A stretch of DNA of 64,000 bases, taken from positions 92,986 through 156,985 of the forward strand of contig VTPC01004338.1 of the NCBI GenBank assembly GCA_011009095.1, in the 5' to 3' direction. The notes under the pieces were generated by a model, which saw only the letters and a program-made list of their open reading frames with translations, had not been told where the DNA came from and searched no databases. This stretch comes from Ignelater luminosus. Its lineage: Eukaryota; Arthropoda; Insecta; Coleoptera; Elateridae. How positions within the stretch are numbered: the stretch's first letter is position 1; each line of letters begins with the position of its first letter. The translations under genes and the position numbers were made by a program. Of the stretch, positions 11,292-23,720 are shown one piece after another.

Positions 11292-12180
11292 GTGTGAGAG
11301 TCACATTTTATGACGATATTCCGATCAAAGGACATTTAAAAATGTTATCCTTTTGTGATCTGCTTTGATATTGGGTAGAATGTCAGCACAAATCCTCAAT
11401 TTTCTAGTTTGAAACCCTTGCACTCAGTTGCACAAAAATAATTTCATCATTGATCAAGTTAGTCAGTTGATTAACCGATTTGACTGGATAAGTCTGAATA
11501 TTTCATTACTTCTGATTGGCTAATCAATTGATCAAGTGGTTGATCAATCGATCAAGCATTTAACACGGTCTTGGTGTTTTTTAAAATTGTCAAAATATTG
11601 AAAGACTGAGACGGTAGCTTCGTGGTTGTCTTAATTGAGCAGTGATGAAGTCTTTTTGGGGTGTTGGGTGTGATTGGGGGTAGTCATTAGAGAGTCTTAT
11701 GGAGGAAGAGACGTGACTTTCTATGACGATGTTTTTCAGAGAACTTCCAGATAATGGTGTCTTATTGCGATTTGCTGCGCGTTTCAGAGTAATTAATATT
11801 GGATGAATATTCAGCACAAGTCCTAACACTCTAGTTGAAGCACTTGGCGTGTTTGTAATTGTCAAAAGCTAATGAAACAGTTGTTTTGTGATCTTTTTAC
11901 TTGACGGGTAATACAGTCTAATGGAGACGTCTCTGATTGCGCTGATCAGGGATATTTTTATGTGGTTTGTTTTACGATTTGGAGTAACTCGTATTTGATG
12001 GAGTATTCAGCCAAATTCATAATTTTCTAGTTTGAAGCACTAGATATTCTTCATCTTGAAAATTAACCAAAAAAACTGATTAGACGGTATTTTTGTAAAA
12101 ATGTCTCATTTTGACCTGGTTGTGACTAGATAACAGTGTTGGCAGAGGAAGAAACGCAGCTTATGTAGGATGACGTATAT
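11292..12180. repeat. Degenerate repeat array of about 130-150 bp units
   Basis: At least three diverged copies of one unit can be aligned by eye: 11292-11425, 11701-11847 and 11921-12043. A partial fourth lies at 12144-12180. Shared landmarks in order are a GAGACGT or GAGAGTCAC-like start, TATGACGAT, a TGATCTGCTT or CGATTTGCTG-like centre, ATTCAGCAC or GTCAGCAC, and TTCTAGTTTGAA near the end. Copies 2 and 3 start about 220 bp apart, as do copies 3 and 4; copy 1 lies about 410 bp upstream of copy 2. On the minus strand copy 2 forms part of a 91-codon frame (11590-11865) with weak peptide-level similarity to copy 1. The repeat family is unknown to me. Confidence 0.45.
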
Positions 12181-12984
12181 TATTTACTAGTATCACAAGA
12201 GACTTCTATGATACGGTTCTCAGGGTCTAGGTATCTTCTTGAATTTTTTTTTATCCGAACTGGTAGATGAACAGCTCATGGTTTTATCACAGAAGCTTAT
12301 TTGAATATGTTAAAGGGCTTCTCCAAAAGTTTCATTTTTGTGAATAGGGGGGTAGATCAATTCCATTTTGCTGTATATTGGTGGGAAGAATGTTCATTTC
12401 TAATTCCATTTACCACATGGCATTGAAATGTTTGCAAATAGTTTCACATTGTCTGTTATCCAAACTAAAGGTGTTACAGTAGAGGCTGTGCTACCATTGT
12501 TGTTTTGTTCTAATGGCATCTGAGCAGATTAAAGTTTTTAATTGTACTTGATCAAAAGGCTGCTTTTTCTGCAACAGTAATATAAACTCTGTTTGCAATA
12601 CATTTGTTTTTTTTCTTTTATTACCTGCTGACAAGTCAAATTCTTCAACTTAGCCTTTTCCAGTTCCATTATCTATTCCTCTTTTAAATTTCCTTATTTT
12701 TTTCTTTTATTGAATTTTAGCAATCTAACAGCACTGGAGATGTGATAATATTTCTCAATATTAGTTGAATATTATTTATCTTGTTCATCTTTACTTTGTA
12801 GAGCTCTATATATTTGATTGTTGTAATTTATTGGTTAAATTGTTGGTACAGAAATATAAGTGATCAATATACCATAGCCTTGCATAAACGCAAATGTGTT
12901 GACTTTTGAGCAACGATTCAACCAAAAAATTTAGTTTAGCGTTCTAAACTGTAACACTTCAAACATGTTTTGGTATAGGAGTCA
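12181..12984. other. Non-coding DNA, nothing firmly recognised
   Basis: AT-rich. It may be the body of the hAT-like element whose terminus lies at 12985-13017, but no transposase motif could be read with confidence. Confidence 0.35.
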
Positions 12985-13017
12985 ATCCGGCCCAGAGGCC
13001 AAGTTTGCTCACCCTTG
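12985..13017 (-). mobile_element. hAT-like terminal sequence
   Basis: On the minus strand from 13017 the sequence begins CAAGGGTGAGCAAACTTGG and continues with a GGCC/GGGCCGG pattern. hAT (Charlie/SPIN-type) elements commonly begin CAGGGGTGxxCAAACT followed by GGCCC...GGGCC, so this looks like one decayed terminus. The opposite terminus and an 8-bp target duplication were not found. The assignment is from memory of the terminal pattern only. Confidence 0.35.
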
Positions 13018-14929
13018 CTACAACTGAAATGTAAAAAAAGAAATTTAAGAAGAATTTTGCACATTTAAGTAGAAGTAAGAGTAAACAACAGCTCCATACT
13101 ACAGTTGCAGCCAGAAAGCCAACTTATGAAACATTAACTTAGGTACTTTCCGTAAAATACCAAAAAAACAGATGCAATTTAAGGGACAGTTCAAAACTTT
13201 TATAATTAAGTAGATTGTTAGATATAATACTCGTACCAACTAACTAACTACTATTGATCGAGATCAAAATTTATTCTAATCAAAATAAATCTACATACAG
13301 GTCAAAACACAAATGGAAATTCAAATTAGGGAAATTTCATATTTGGAAGAATATTTGTGGTAGCAATATACTGTACACTCTGAAAATCAGAAAATCAAGA
13401 TTCAAGGCAGCAGACAAAATCAGCAATCCTAGGGATCTGATGATACAGTCTTGGCCAGCATCGATAAAGGACTGCAAATATTAGAAGACAGGAAGTTTAA
13501 ACCTGCGATGAGTATCTTTCTGACTAATAAAATAATAACTGGTAAGGATCTCAACAAGACCGTTGCATTATACCGTGGTTGTGCGGGACCAATGTTAGCT
13601 ACCTTATCACAGGTCTATGATCGGCCATAGATGGTAGAAGATAGACATTGGTTCAGTTGACCAAACAGAATGCGTTTGTATTGTATTTCATAATTTTTAA
13701 TCTTCTTCTATATTTTATGTCTTTCATTAAAAACTAGAACAACGTAGTTTGATGTAGACGGCATGCTGATGTGTACTGTACTATACTATAACGTGCAGTG
13801 ACCTTTATATGACTTAACGTATGAGATACCCTAAATAACATACAGGAAAGCAAAATAGAAAAAGGTACTTCGTACGCTTTGAATAGTCTATAGATTTTAA
13901 AGAAATGTGACTGATAGAGCAATTGCATTAAAGTGGATAGATAAAGTAAAAGAATAGAAATGAGGCAATTGAGGTATTGCGGTCACAACATGACACAGAA
14001 ACGCATCTTTCTTCAATTCTACGGGCCAGATTGATTGCCAAATTGCAAATAAAGACGAAACACATTTAAGAAGACGAAGACCATTTCTACTTGGTTTAAT
14101 GACATTTAAGGTTGTAGAACATCAAGAATTACGTATGCCTGCCTTTCAATTTTTACTGTTTAATTTTGTTTCTATTTCCAAGTACACATTGAGTTCCTAA
14201 TTCTGTAATCAGCTAATTATTTTGGACAAAAACAAGGAATTACTTATTTCCGTCTTACTTAGCAGTGAAGTCATCACATTTCTTTCAAAAAAAAACACAT
14301 AAATAATATTAAATTTACGTATAATTACAAAGTTTATTATTTATTGATACTAGCGGTTGTTGTTAACTTGATGCGAAATTGCCTTCTAACAGTAGCTTTA
14401 CAGTTTTTTGTAGGTTTTGTAAAATAACCTATAAATCCTTTGAACATTTACAAGGCCTAAATTAAATTCGGATTTGTTGAATCAATCTAACTCTTATTTA
14501 TTTACACTTTTTATTGAGCAACACTTCGCAATATTTGTTTTTTGCAGCTTGTACAATTGAAAACAAATTGTGAAAAAAGAAATAGAAATTTTAGGTAGCA
14601 CCTCAGAACTTAGAATGTGAAATGTAATTATGATAAAGTAACAAAATAACTATCACATTAAACAAAAAAAAACAAATGTTTTTATGTTTTTGATAAATGA
14701 AAACTAACAATAAGAGAATTATTTTGTCTCGTTTCAAATTATTATTTACTTAAATAACTACGTCATCACACTGTAATACACTGCAATTGCTCATTTCCCT
14801 TTTTAAATAGTTTTTTCAAGAAGAATAAATAAAGAGAAAACGTAGACTTTTTTAATGGTTTATTTGAAGAAGTTACCGATGTAGATGGTTTTTAGGTCGA
14901 AAGAGTAAATAAATATTTGTGTATTAGTA
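13018..14929. other. Non-coding DNA, nothing recognised
   Basis: AT-rich. A 76-codon frame (+) at 13254-13484 is rich in Lys and Asn, as expected from base composition, and shows no domain. Confidence 0.5.
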
Positions 14930-15990
14930 TGTGACCGACAAAAGCTTTCTACGACGCTTTTAAAGTTAATTTGATTATCAGCGGTGATTCATTGTCGAAG
15001 TCCGGGATCAATGCGACTACTTTAACTCTCACGCATAGAAAGCAAGAGCATTAGGGGGTTTATATTACCATGTAGCGATACCATTTCCCTGGTCGGACCG
15101 CTAAGTGCAGAGCGGTGTAGGCTGGCTCCGCATTGTTTGCCGCGAAATGCACTCAACTCGGCTTGCTACAAGAATACCATCTCTTTCGCTAATTCCTGCC
15201 AAACATAAGCCGCCTTCAATTTCAGTTGAATTGCTTTACAAGTAAGGATAAATCCGGAGAGCACTTTAAGTGCTGTTAGGTTATGCGATGATAATAGAAA
15301 CGCGCCCTTTCGGAGGTAGACTTAAATGAGGTCGATTGTGTTATTCTTGGCGGCGGTGGATGAGGCAAAATCCGAGTTAGCGTTTATGCACACGCCGTTC
15401 TCGGCAGCTCGAAAGCTCGAATGACTGAATGAAAGCGAGGGGGTTGCGGGAGCGGGAGGAGGTGGTCGTACGCGCGCTCCAGCTGATCTCGACCCCTGTT
15501 TCCTTCTCGCCGCAACCTTCACCTACTGAACTCAAAAACAACCAGGAAGAACCGTCTCCGACGCTTTTGCCCCACGCTCATAAACTGACAAAATCCGAAC
15601 CCTCCAAATTGCACTCGAGAAAAGCATTAGTCGGCTGTCAACTACGCTAAGTTTGCGAAGACAACGCGGAGAAATGAAAGCCATTCCGTGTCTGGAAGTG
15701 TCCGATTCGGTCAAGATGTCAGAAATGCTTTTAAAACACACTTACACTCCACCCGTGAACTCTGCACTTAGGCAACTTTAGCGGAGTTTTTGCTACTCTC
15801 GTACTCCGTGTATATAGAAAGTGGACGCCTCGAATCTCCCGTGTATTTTAAAACAAGGATCGGGAAAGAGCATTTCCTCATAGATGCTTTAATGGTGGTT
15901 CACTGTTCCCAACTCGGCGAGGCTTTTATGCTTCCATCCTAGTTGTGGAGTGCTTCGTTATATAACACCCGCCGTAAAGTCAAATCGGAA
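14930..15990. promoter_or_regulatory. GC-elevated TE-free block, candidate regulatory DNA
   Basis: The most GC- and CpG-rich part lies at 15320-15760, next to very AT-rich DNA beyond 16000. Overlapping frames on both strands (minus 15322-15522 and 15532-15741, plus 15429-15650) are what GC-rich DNA gives by chance, and none has a domain. Their mutual overlap argues against any being real. TATATA at 15811 has no initiator at the right distance. A CpG-island promoter or conserved enhancer are both possible. Confidence 0.3.
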
Positions 15991-18170
15991 ACCTCGATCG
16001 ATGGGACTCCATCAAGAGACCACTGCGAATAACTTTTCCTTACTTTATTACTGTCCACTACGTACACATTTTACCTTAAACTATCTTCATAAACAATGCA
16101 TTACAGTTAAGGCTTTAACATAAATAATAATATGTCTCTAAGCTATGCTACATATTATTCAAGTTTACTTAACCATAACGTACAATAATCCTATTAGTTT
16201 GTTGAAAACTTGGATCTTCCAACTACTTAATTCCTTTTGCAATAAGTAGGGATAATAAAAATGACAAACTTGAATCTTTCTCAAATATTTGTTCTAACTA
16301 GAAAAATAAAATGATGATAATAAACAAGTGGAATTTTTTATACGTATAATTAAAGTATCTAAAAATGGCAAAGAAATGTCTACTAATTCCTGGAAAATTA
16401 ATTAATCTAGAATGATGCTTCTAACGACGTTGACAGTTAATTTTCTTTTATGAATTCACTATATTTAATCAAGTTGCTAATAATATTGGATATACTTGAA
16501 GCGGAAAATAATTAATTGATGATTCATGCAATAATAATTGATAAAAATATCAGAGAAGAGATTTAATTTTGTTCTTATGTCAACTATATTTAAAACGAGG
16601 TATCCTTAGAGGAATTCCTGTATTTAATACTTTAACATTTACCTGTTATTAATTTGACAAACTTTATACTATTATTTTATGAAATAATATATTTGTTGAT
16701 TTGTTTTTTTATGTGAATCAGTGAATCTTTAAAAAGTTTAAATGAAGAATATCATGTAAGTAGCTGAAACCAAATACTAAAATTAACAAACTATTAACTA
16801 TTTTCTGTTTTTGTCTTATATTCATCGATAAATTAATTTAATGCACATATTACGTTCATTTTTAAAGCATTTAAAGCTTGAAAATAATTTTAAGCCCTGA
16901 CTAACAGGAAGGCGGCCTTGAGTCATGTATAAGGAGTTTCATTACAAATAACATAGACTTAATAACGGACAAAAGCAAATAAAATATTTTGTAGAATATT
17001 CCAAGGTAACAAGTATCTTTTTGTGTTTATTTCTTGGATCTGACATCCCACGCACAGTGGGTGAAAATTACAGAAATAAAATTTTGCCAAGTACAGTGTA
17101 GTTTGTGTTTCTAATTAACTAGCTTCTCTGTTTGGACTATTAGTCAGAACCGTTTAAGGTTTTCTTTAGAATGCTGTTTGTCGTGGTGATAACTGTCCTA
17201 CAAGGTGAAATCTTTACAAAAACAATCCATTCAAAGAACAATTTGGTTTAGTCTGAATAAGTATATTTCTGAAAACATGCATATACAATTTGAGATATGT
17301 AACTAAGTGAGGTGGTACATATTGGTTAAAAGAACTACATAACAGTAAATTTAAGTTAACATAATCTTCTATTGAAATTTTAACCCACTTTTGTTTTGTT
17401 TGTTTTTTTGAATTTTTATTATTCTGCAACCGTAAACAAAATAGAAACTTTTGATACAGCGACTGTAAATTTTAAAAGTAATCTTAATAATACAATTTCT
17501 GGTTTAAAAAAACTTTTTCTAATTATAATTTAGCCTTCAAAAAGCACCAAAGCTATTATTTCAACAAAAACATGACATACCTTGATTATTGCCACATGGT
17601 TTAAATAAACGTGACAGAAAGAAAGAAAACTATGTTAAGTCTCAAGTCAGAACTTTACACTTTTAATTGTATTTCATTGTTTTATACTAACTAGCCTGCA
17701 TCCTTAAGAAGTACTAATAGATAAAAGACAAAATGTGGACACTGCTGTAACTTTTTATGCTTTTTAATTAATGCTACATAGAATATATTGTGAATCCTAC
17801 TCGACCAATTTCACTGACAAACTGGCCTTTGGATTTAGGCCGACATCATGTGAATGAAAACCACGTTACAATGTTTCCCATGTTACCAATCACCAACTCT
17901 AACATACAGTTAACAGCAAATATGGAAACAACTTGTATCGACTTCCAACTTCAATACCACTTTTTATCTCTTTGTCAACACTTTCTGATCAATTTCATCT
18001 TCTAAACCAGCATGGGGTAGGTACCTACATCAAACCCAAAGTAAGTATTTAGAGCAAACTCCGTTGCAAATTCAAATTTGCTGCTTGACTGTATAGTAAT
18101 CATATGGCATGGAGTGTCTATTAAACTGGCTACTTAGGCCTTCTGTACTGATGTCTAACTTTTCTATTAA
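15991..18170. other. Very AT-rich non-coding DNA
   Basis: No gene or repeat domain seen. Open frames at 17214-17429 (-) and 17790-18005 (+) carry no recognised motif. Confidence 0.5.
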
Positions 18171-18174
18171 CCAG

Positions 18175-18250
18175 AGAGCGAATGACAGAGTGGTAATGGT
18201 TTTCGCTTCAAGATTGTCAAACCTACGTTTGATCCCCGGCTGTGTATAGT
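18175..18250 (+). repeat. tRNA-derived SINE head
   Basis: An A-box-like ACAGAGTGGTAATGG lies near 18185 and a B-box-like ACGTTTGATCCCC near 18225, about 40 bp apart, as in internal Pol III promoters. The ends do not pair as an acceptor stem, so it is not a tRNA. An unrelated-looking body follows. This is typical of insect tRNA-derived SINEs; the family and 3' end are not defined. Confidence 0.45.
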
Positions 18251-18935
18251 GATAATCATTATTTTTTCAAAAACGACCTAAGACTTATCAAGACGATTCC
18301 GAATGATTAACTGCTAATTAGGGTATGGTGAAGTGATCATTGTATAGACTCTTTGACTACCACATGAACATCTATGGTAACCATTAACTCCTCAACATCC
18401 AGCCAAAACGTATTAAGGCAGTTGAAAATACAATTGTCAAAGTGGTCAAAGTTATCGTTGCATAAGGAAAAAAGTACAGAAACGGTTAGTAAAAAAAAGC
18501 CCTAAAACCTTCCCGCAATAACCATCACCATTCTCTTTGGCTTCTGCTAAACATTCCTGATACTCTAATAAAGGTCAAAATATCTAATGATATGCGGGTG
18601 AGGGTATCTGCCTCCTTTAAAGTGTTTCAGTTTCAAAAGTTCTGAAGGTTAGTCGCATGTATTTCCGTAATAAAAGGATATTTATCGTTTCTTTCTGTAT
18701 TCTCGACCTACTAGGGTCGAGCAAAACATTTTTTTCTTAAATTCCACAACGCCTATATGCAGAATAGTTGCCTTTTACTAAAAAACGTGGAAAAACTCAC
18801 TGAAATCAAATTTGATCTTTGACTGCCAAATCGCCTCTAAATATTTCCATTTGAACTTAAATTTTGAACATAATATGAATATAAAAAATAGTAAATGATT
18901 ACGGAAAAAGCCATAAATTGTGGCTACAAAAATCG
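18251..18935. other. Non-coding DNA, nothing recognised
   Basis: It may contain the decayed 5' part of the repeat-protein relic that becomes readable at about 18940, but no motif could be followed upstream. Confidence 0.35.
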
Positions 18936-18939
18936 CTCA

Positions 18940-19890
18940 GCCCGGGTGTGATAGGACAGCAGTTAATACTGGTCTTAAAAATGGGATTCTAAGGCAACTT
19001 AAGCTTTCCTAGGGACATTTTCTGCAACATTTAGACAGAACAACTACTGGACTAAAAGAATATTGTTGAGAAATTGGAAAACAGCTCGAAAACTGCAAAA
19101 AGCTGGCAATCACAAATTTTCAGTTACTTTACCTGAAATAGATTCTAATGGGCTTACTTAGTACTGATCAACAGTATCTGTATTAAATTTGTAATGCAAT
19201 TTCTAAGGGCAAAACATGTTCAAGTTTAGCACAACGAGAACCAGGAAAATGGCTCATTCAGTGCCTGCTAATTACAGCTAACAGGATTTTAAGATTATAT
19301 GTGTCTATAGAGCATCCATCAAGAATTCTTAAGATCTTAGTGAATATGTCGCCACAGCATGGTTTGAAATAAATACACACCTTTCTTGTCGATACGACAG
19401 TAAACACTTTTTGAGCATTATAAAAAAATAACGATTCTTACCAGAAGACTTAAAAGTAGTTATAGCTGCAGTCCTGCATAGGAACGGTTTTTTGGGCACC
19501 CTGTACATATTCTATTAGTGATTGCTGGCGGATATTAGGAAAAATATTAAAATGCAGACAAACAAAGACGTCAAATTTCCAAGTTTGCCAAGTTCAGCTT
19601 AAACTTTAATGCTGAAAACTATATAGAATTAATTTACTGGCAATTAACAACAATCACTGAGCCGCCCATAACACTATCAACTTCTAAAGATGGTCTTCAG
19701 TAAATGATTTCTGATGTACCGGCTGAAATCGATATTTTACAATTCCCTTACCATTTACAAATAGGAGAAAGCTGTGTAAAATTGGTGACCAAAGCATCAG
19801 CGGTAGTATGTAGTTATGAGACAAGAGATGGATTTATTAGATTAAGAATTGCTAATATCAAGCTGTTTTTGAAGATAACTAAATAAAACT
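18940..19890 (+). pseudogene. Relic of an unnamed arthropod repeat-protein gene (family 1)
   Basis: Joined across several frames, the plus strand reads GCDRTAVNTGLKNGILRQL, FLQHLDRTTTGLK, IGKQLENCKKL, DQQYLY, SLAQREPGKW, LITANRILRLYVS and EHPSRILKILV. Near the 3' end it reads NAENYIELIYWQL, TEPPITLS and finally CVKLVTKASAVVC with RDGFIR (19704-19886). I remember this ordered motif series as a multi-copy protein family of unknown function in arthropods and some other invertebrates. The gene is dead, with many stops and frameshifts and no start. It is probably a domesticated or mobile-element-borne gene rather than a host gene; the function is not known to me. Confidence 0.6.
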
Positions 19891-21785
19891 TTTTTAGAGA
19901 ATGAGTGGGTGGGCGGTGAAACTTTTGTTTTGGGTTATTTTCAGTTCTATATAAAATAAGCAAAGAACTGCATAAAAAGAATAGCTACAATTCTTTTCAA
20001 AATAGTCTGGCAAATGGGCAGCCAAAGAAGTCGTCTTACTAAGGTTTTGCACAGTAATCTACACTTACAAAGGCAACTTCTACAACACAGGCCAAAACAG
20101 AGGGAAAAAATTTCTTTGTTGATTTTTACTCTACTTTAACCTATGTTTGAGAAGAATTTTTTTGATTTGACAAAGAAAGAAAAACTCATTTGAAAGGAAA
20201 ACTTGTTAACACTACAAAATTGTAAATCTTTCTATTTATATCTGAAAATGCAAAACCATTGGAATATGGTGTCTTGGTGACAAAAGACAAATGTAAATAT
20301 AGTTGTGAACGCAAGAAATGACATCTTTGTAAAACTGGAATACTGATCAGTTATTGTATCGATCTTACTTGCTTTTAAGTATGCATTTAAATTCAAATAT
20401 GTTCAGCACAACTACAGTGGACAGATATTTTATTTACAATGAAGCCTCTAAACGTTAACAAATTGTTATCCTCGATAGAATAAAACAAATATAAATTCCA
20501 CCCTGTCTTTGGTACCAATCCTGCGTAGTATCAGAAACCCTTTTCTTTCTTCTGTAATTTCTTGGAATCCATCGTCAAAGTTCTTGTGATTATGAAAATA
20601 TATTTATTATTTCTGTAGCTGTCTCTAAAATGTTTTTTCATGCACAATAACTCTTGATAGTTTCACTAATAAAAAAGAATAAAGATGGACATTTAGTTAA
20701 GCTTAGGAATATCAAAGGAGAAGTTGATTAGGTTGATTTAATAAATAATAAATGTATAGTGTTAAATTGTTTTTAAGAAAAACACATAAATTTTGACAGA
20801 GATAAACCAGAACTGTAATCAACCCAATATACAAAGTTTTGACGAAAGAATATGATTTTACCGCATCAAGGTATCCTAACAATGAAAGGTCCATTTTTAA
20901 AATGTAAATTCAAAGAAAAATCCACTGCAGAAGAGAAAATTAGTTTGGAATCTGTTTAAATGTATTTCTGATTTTGCAAAAGAAAAATAATGGAAATTCT
21001 CAGGCAATTTTAAAGTGCTAGAAAAAACTAAAGTAATGTCAACATCAATAAAGCTATTAGAGTTCTAGTTTGCTTTTCTCTAGTTTACGAACTCTCGAAA
21101 TAAAATAATACAAATTGAAATTTAAACTTTAACAGTGAACACAAGAAAAAAAACTCAAAAGCTTCCTACTAGTATCAGTAAATAAGACCTGTACGATATT
21201 TTATTAAACGTGACAGGAACGTCCAGCAGACAGTTAAAGTAAAATTGCATTGTTGCACATAGGGATATAGCACCAATCCAATTTGCTAATGCCTTTCTGT
21301 AGACGTAGTACCAGTTTAGGTCAATTACGTGGGGATTAAAATACACGGTTTCTCTGAAAGTGGACTAAGCTGGACTTTGTCTCGCTTGATACCTTGAAAT
21401 ATTATGTTATCAGCATTGCACTTTTGGTTTTAATTAGAATGCTAATGTAACTACCGAATTGCATGTTTTATTCGATTCGGAGTTTTTAAAGCATTACGAT
21501 GGTATTACTTTGCAAATGTTTCTAATTTGCATTTGAATTTTGTAGCTTTACTTGTAAAAGAAGAATATCGTTAAGGTAGTGTAGCTTAATTTGTACTTGC
21601 TTTCATCATTTGAAAATTATAAGAATGTAAATGAAATAAATCTAAATCAAAGTATTAATAAAGCCAATAAAAATATTTTAGTTTTTTAAATCGTAAATAA
21701 AGAAGAATATTAGCAATCAGCTAAGATTGTGACTGTGACAAGAACGTAATGGTTAATTATGGTGATTTAAGACAAGATTAGTATA
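19891..21785. other. Non-coding DNA; possible LTR 3' portion near its end
   Basis: No gene recognised. The last few hundred bases should be the LTR belonging to the primer-binding site at 21790, but its start could not be located. A 63-codon minus frame at 21155-21346 is unusually protein-like in composition but is not recognised. Confidence 0.35.
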
Positions 21786-21789
21786 ATAA

Positions 21790-21806
21790 TGGCGCCCAAC
21801 GTGGGG
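21790..21806 (+). mobile_element. LTR-retrotransposon primer-binding site (tRNA-Lys)
   Basis: The 17 bases TGGCGCCCAACGTGGGG are exactly complementary to the 3' end of the animal tRNA-Lys(CUU), including its CCA tail (the Lys1,2-type PBS of retroelements; established knowledge). Such a site lies immediately after the 5' LTR, so the LTR end should be at about 21785 and the internal region should run to the right on the plus strand. No gag or pol motif is readable downstream, so the element is badly decayed or truncated. Confidence 0.55.
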
Positions 21807-22499
21807 ATGTGAAAACTTAGCACCTATACGTACAAACCAATCATATTTTCATTTTAGATCATCTTGGCCATGTAGATTATGGGAGTTTCAAAATTTTCTT
21901 TACAATTTACATTACAGGTTGTGTGCTTGATCTAATATAATCAAACTTTATCTAAATTAACCAAACAAAAACATTTCAACCTTAGCTAACTTAAGAAAAG
22001 TAGATCTAACCTAACCCAATCTGGTTAATTTTGCAATTTAATAGAAACTAACCTAAATTGGTCCAATTTCAGCTAACGTAACCCATTTTAAGTTCATTTA
22101 AACCAACTTATTATCAGTTATCTGAAGATTTAAAGCCAACAAACCTAACTTATCCTAAATTAATTTACAGTTAGCAGATTGTAACAACAGCAAGTTACAT
22201 TTATCGATTTTACTGTACCGTTTACAAACTAATACAGTATCTGCTACAATAAAGTGGTAAAAAGCTTGTAAATTAACTTTTCTTAATTACTCATTTCTAA
22301 AGATCCTAAAAACTTAGCTTTGAGAAGTTATGGATTATCCACCAGATAGGCTGTGTTTGTTAATTTAGTCATTTTTACTTTAACTATTTTTGTATTCGAG
22401 TAACAGGGTTGATCTCGTTATGCATGAAAATCCGTGCTGTGTAATATACACAACTTCTTGTTTGCTACCAAGAATGTTTCAAGTATTTCCTTACAGTTG
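21807..22499. other. Decayed DNA rich in CCTAA/CTAAC motifs
   Basis: Between about 21980 and 22165 the motifs CCTAA and CTAAC recur many times in imperfect form. This resembles the CCTAA strand of the insect telomere repeat TTAGG, but it is not an uninterrupted array. It may equally be the decayed interior of the LTR element beginning at 21790. No gene was seen. Confidence 0.3.
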
Positions 22500-23720
22500 A
22501 CTAATAAATAAGCCGGTCCTGTTCTTAATCAGTAGGCCCACGAGAGGATACTTTCATTTTGATCCAGGTAAAGATTTAGAGTGAATTTTCTTGTTAATAA
22601 ATTCGAAGTAGGAGGCTCAAATAAACGCAATCAGAATGTCGTGCAATTAGGATAAATAAATTCCGTGAGTTGGTAGAGTAAATGATCGTAAGCATTGACG
22701 GTCTTCGAAGCTTAACGAATCGTGCGAAGCTTGAAGCTCCAACAAGCTCATCAACCCTACGGCGTCGGCCTTCTTTAAATTGCCCTTTACGTTACCGTCA
22801 TTACCGTATATAACAAAATTTGGCTTAATTCAAATTCATTGTTGTTATTTACTTCCATAAATTATCTTTTTTAAACGAATGCCGCCGCGCGTATTATTAT
22901 TATAATAAATATTGCTTTATTTTTCTTGTTTTAATGCCGTTTTAATTACATTTTGTGTCATGATACCGCAATTAAAGCTAATGAACTAATTCATCATTAA
23001 AAACTAATTTGCATCACAATTATTAAATTAACGCACTGGTACAGAAATGTACCTACTGTTATAATTTATCTTTGTATTTACATTTGATACGTGTAGTTTA
23101 ATGTCCCTGCGCTTATGTTAATATAATAATTATTAGTTTTAATTGCGCACCAAACTAGTTTCTATTTATTACCTTTCGCATTATATTGCGCACAGTTTTA
23201 TTTTATTATACGCTATCGTATTTTATAACAGAGCTTGTTCTGTTTTATAACAAACCTAATAAAACCTTCAAGTTAGTTGACGGCTTTTAAAATATAATAC
23301 CACGGTAGTTTTAATGAGAGGTCGTTATAAGAGCAAAATCCGCGAGGCGTTTTTCAGCTACCATCCATTAGAACAAATTGACACCTGGTAACTGAGGAGA
23401 GGCGCATTTCACACTTGCTGCAGCTCGTTAATAATAACGACCAAGGATTGGTTTCTCTTCTCTTCCATCCTTCAGACAAAATCCGACGCTTTTACTCTTC
23501 TGCTGATCTAATGGCATTCCGACGCTCTCTCTCTTTTCACCTCTTTACCATATTTAGCATACTTCAGGGGCTCTGTGCAGAAAAATTGAGCTTATTGTTT
23601 TGAAACGCCTTTTACCTCGCTTCTTTTCTTCAACCACGCTAAGAGGAAATCTTTTTGGAAGAAAACAATGTAACAGGGTTGAACCCGAGATTATTACCCT
23701 GCAGCGTTTGGAGTTCACAG
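22500..23720. promoter_or_regulatory. GC-elevated patches, candidate regulatory DNA
   Basis: Patches at 22500-22810 and 23330-23720 are less AT-rich than the sequence between them. They contain repeated CGAAGCTT (22708-22735) and an E-box-like CACCTGG near 23380. A 62-codon frame at 23415-23603 has no domain. No transposon motif was found. Regulatory function is inference. Confidence 0.25.

Noticed and set aside
11440-11560. Many TTGATC/GATCAA palindromes, considered as an operator or repeat array
   Set aside because: Short, irregularly spaced 6-mers in AT-rich DNA with no consistent unit.
15322-15741. Overlapping open frames on both strands, Arg/Pro-rich
   Set aside because: Mutually overlapping frames in the GC-richest block with low-complexity composition; no homology recognised.
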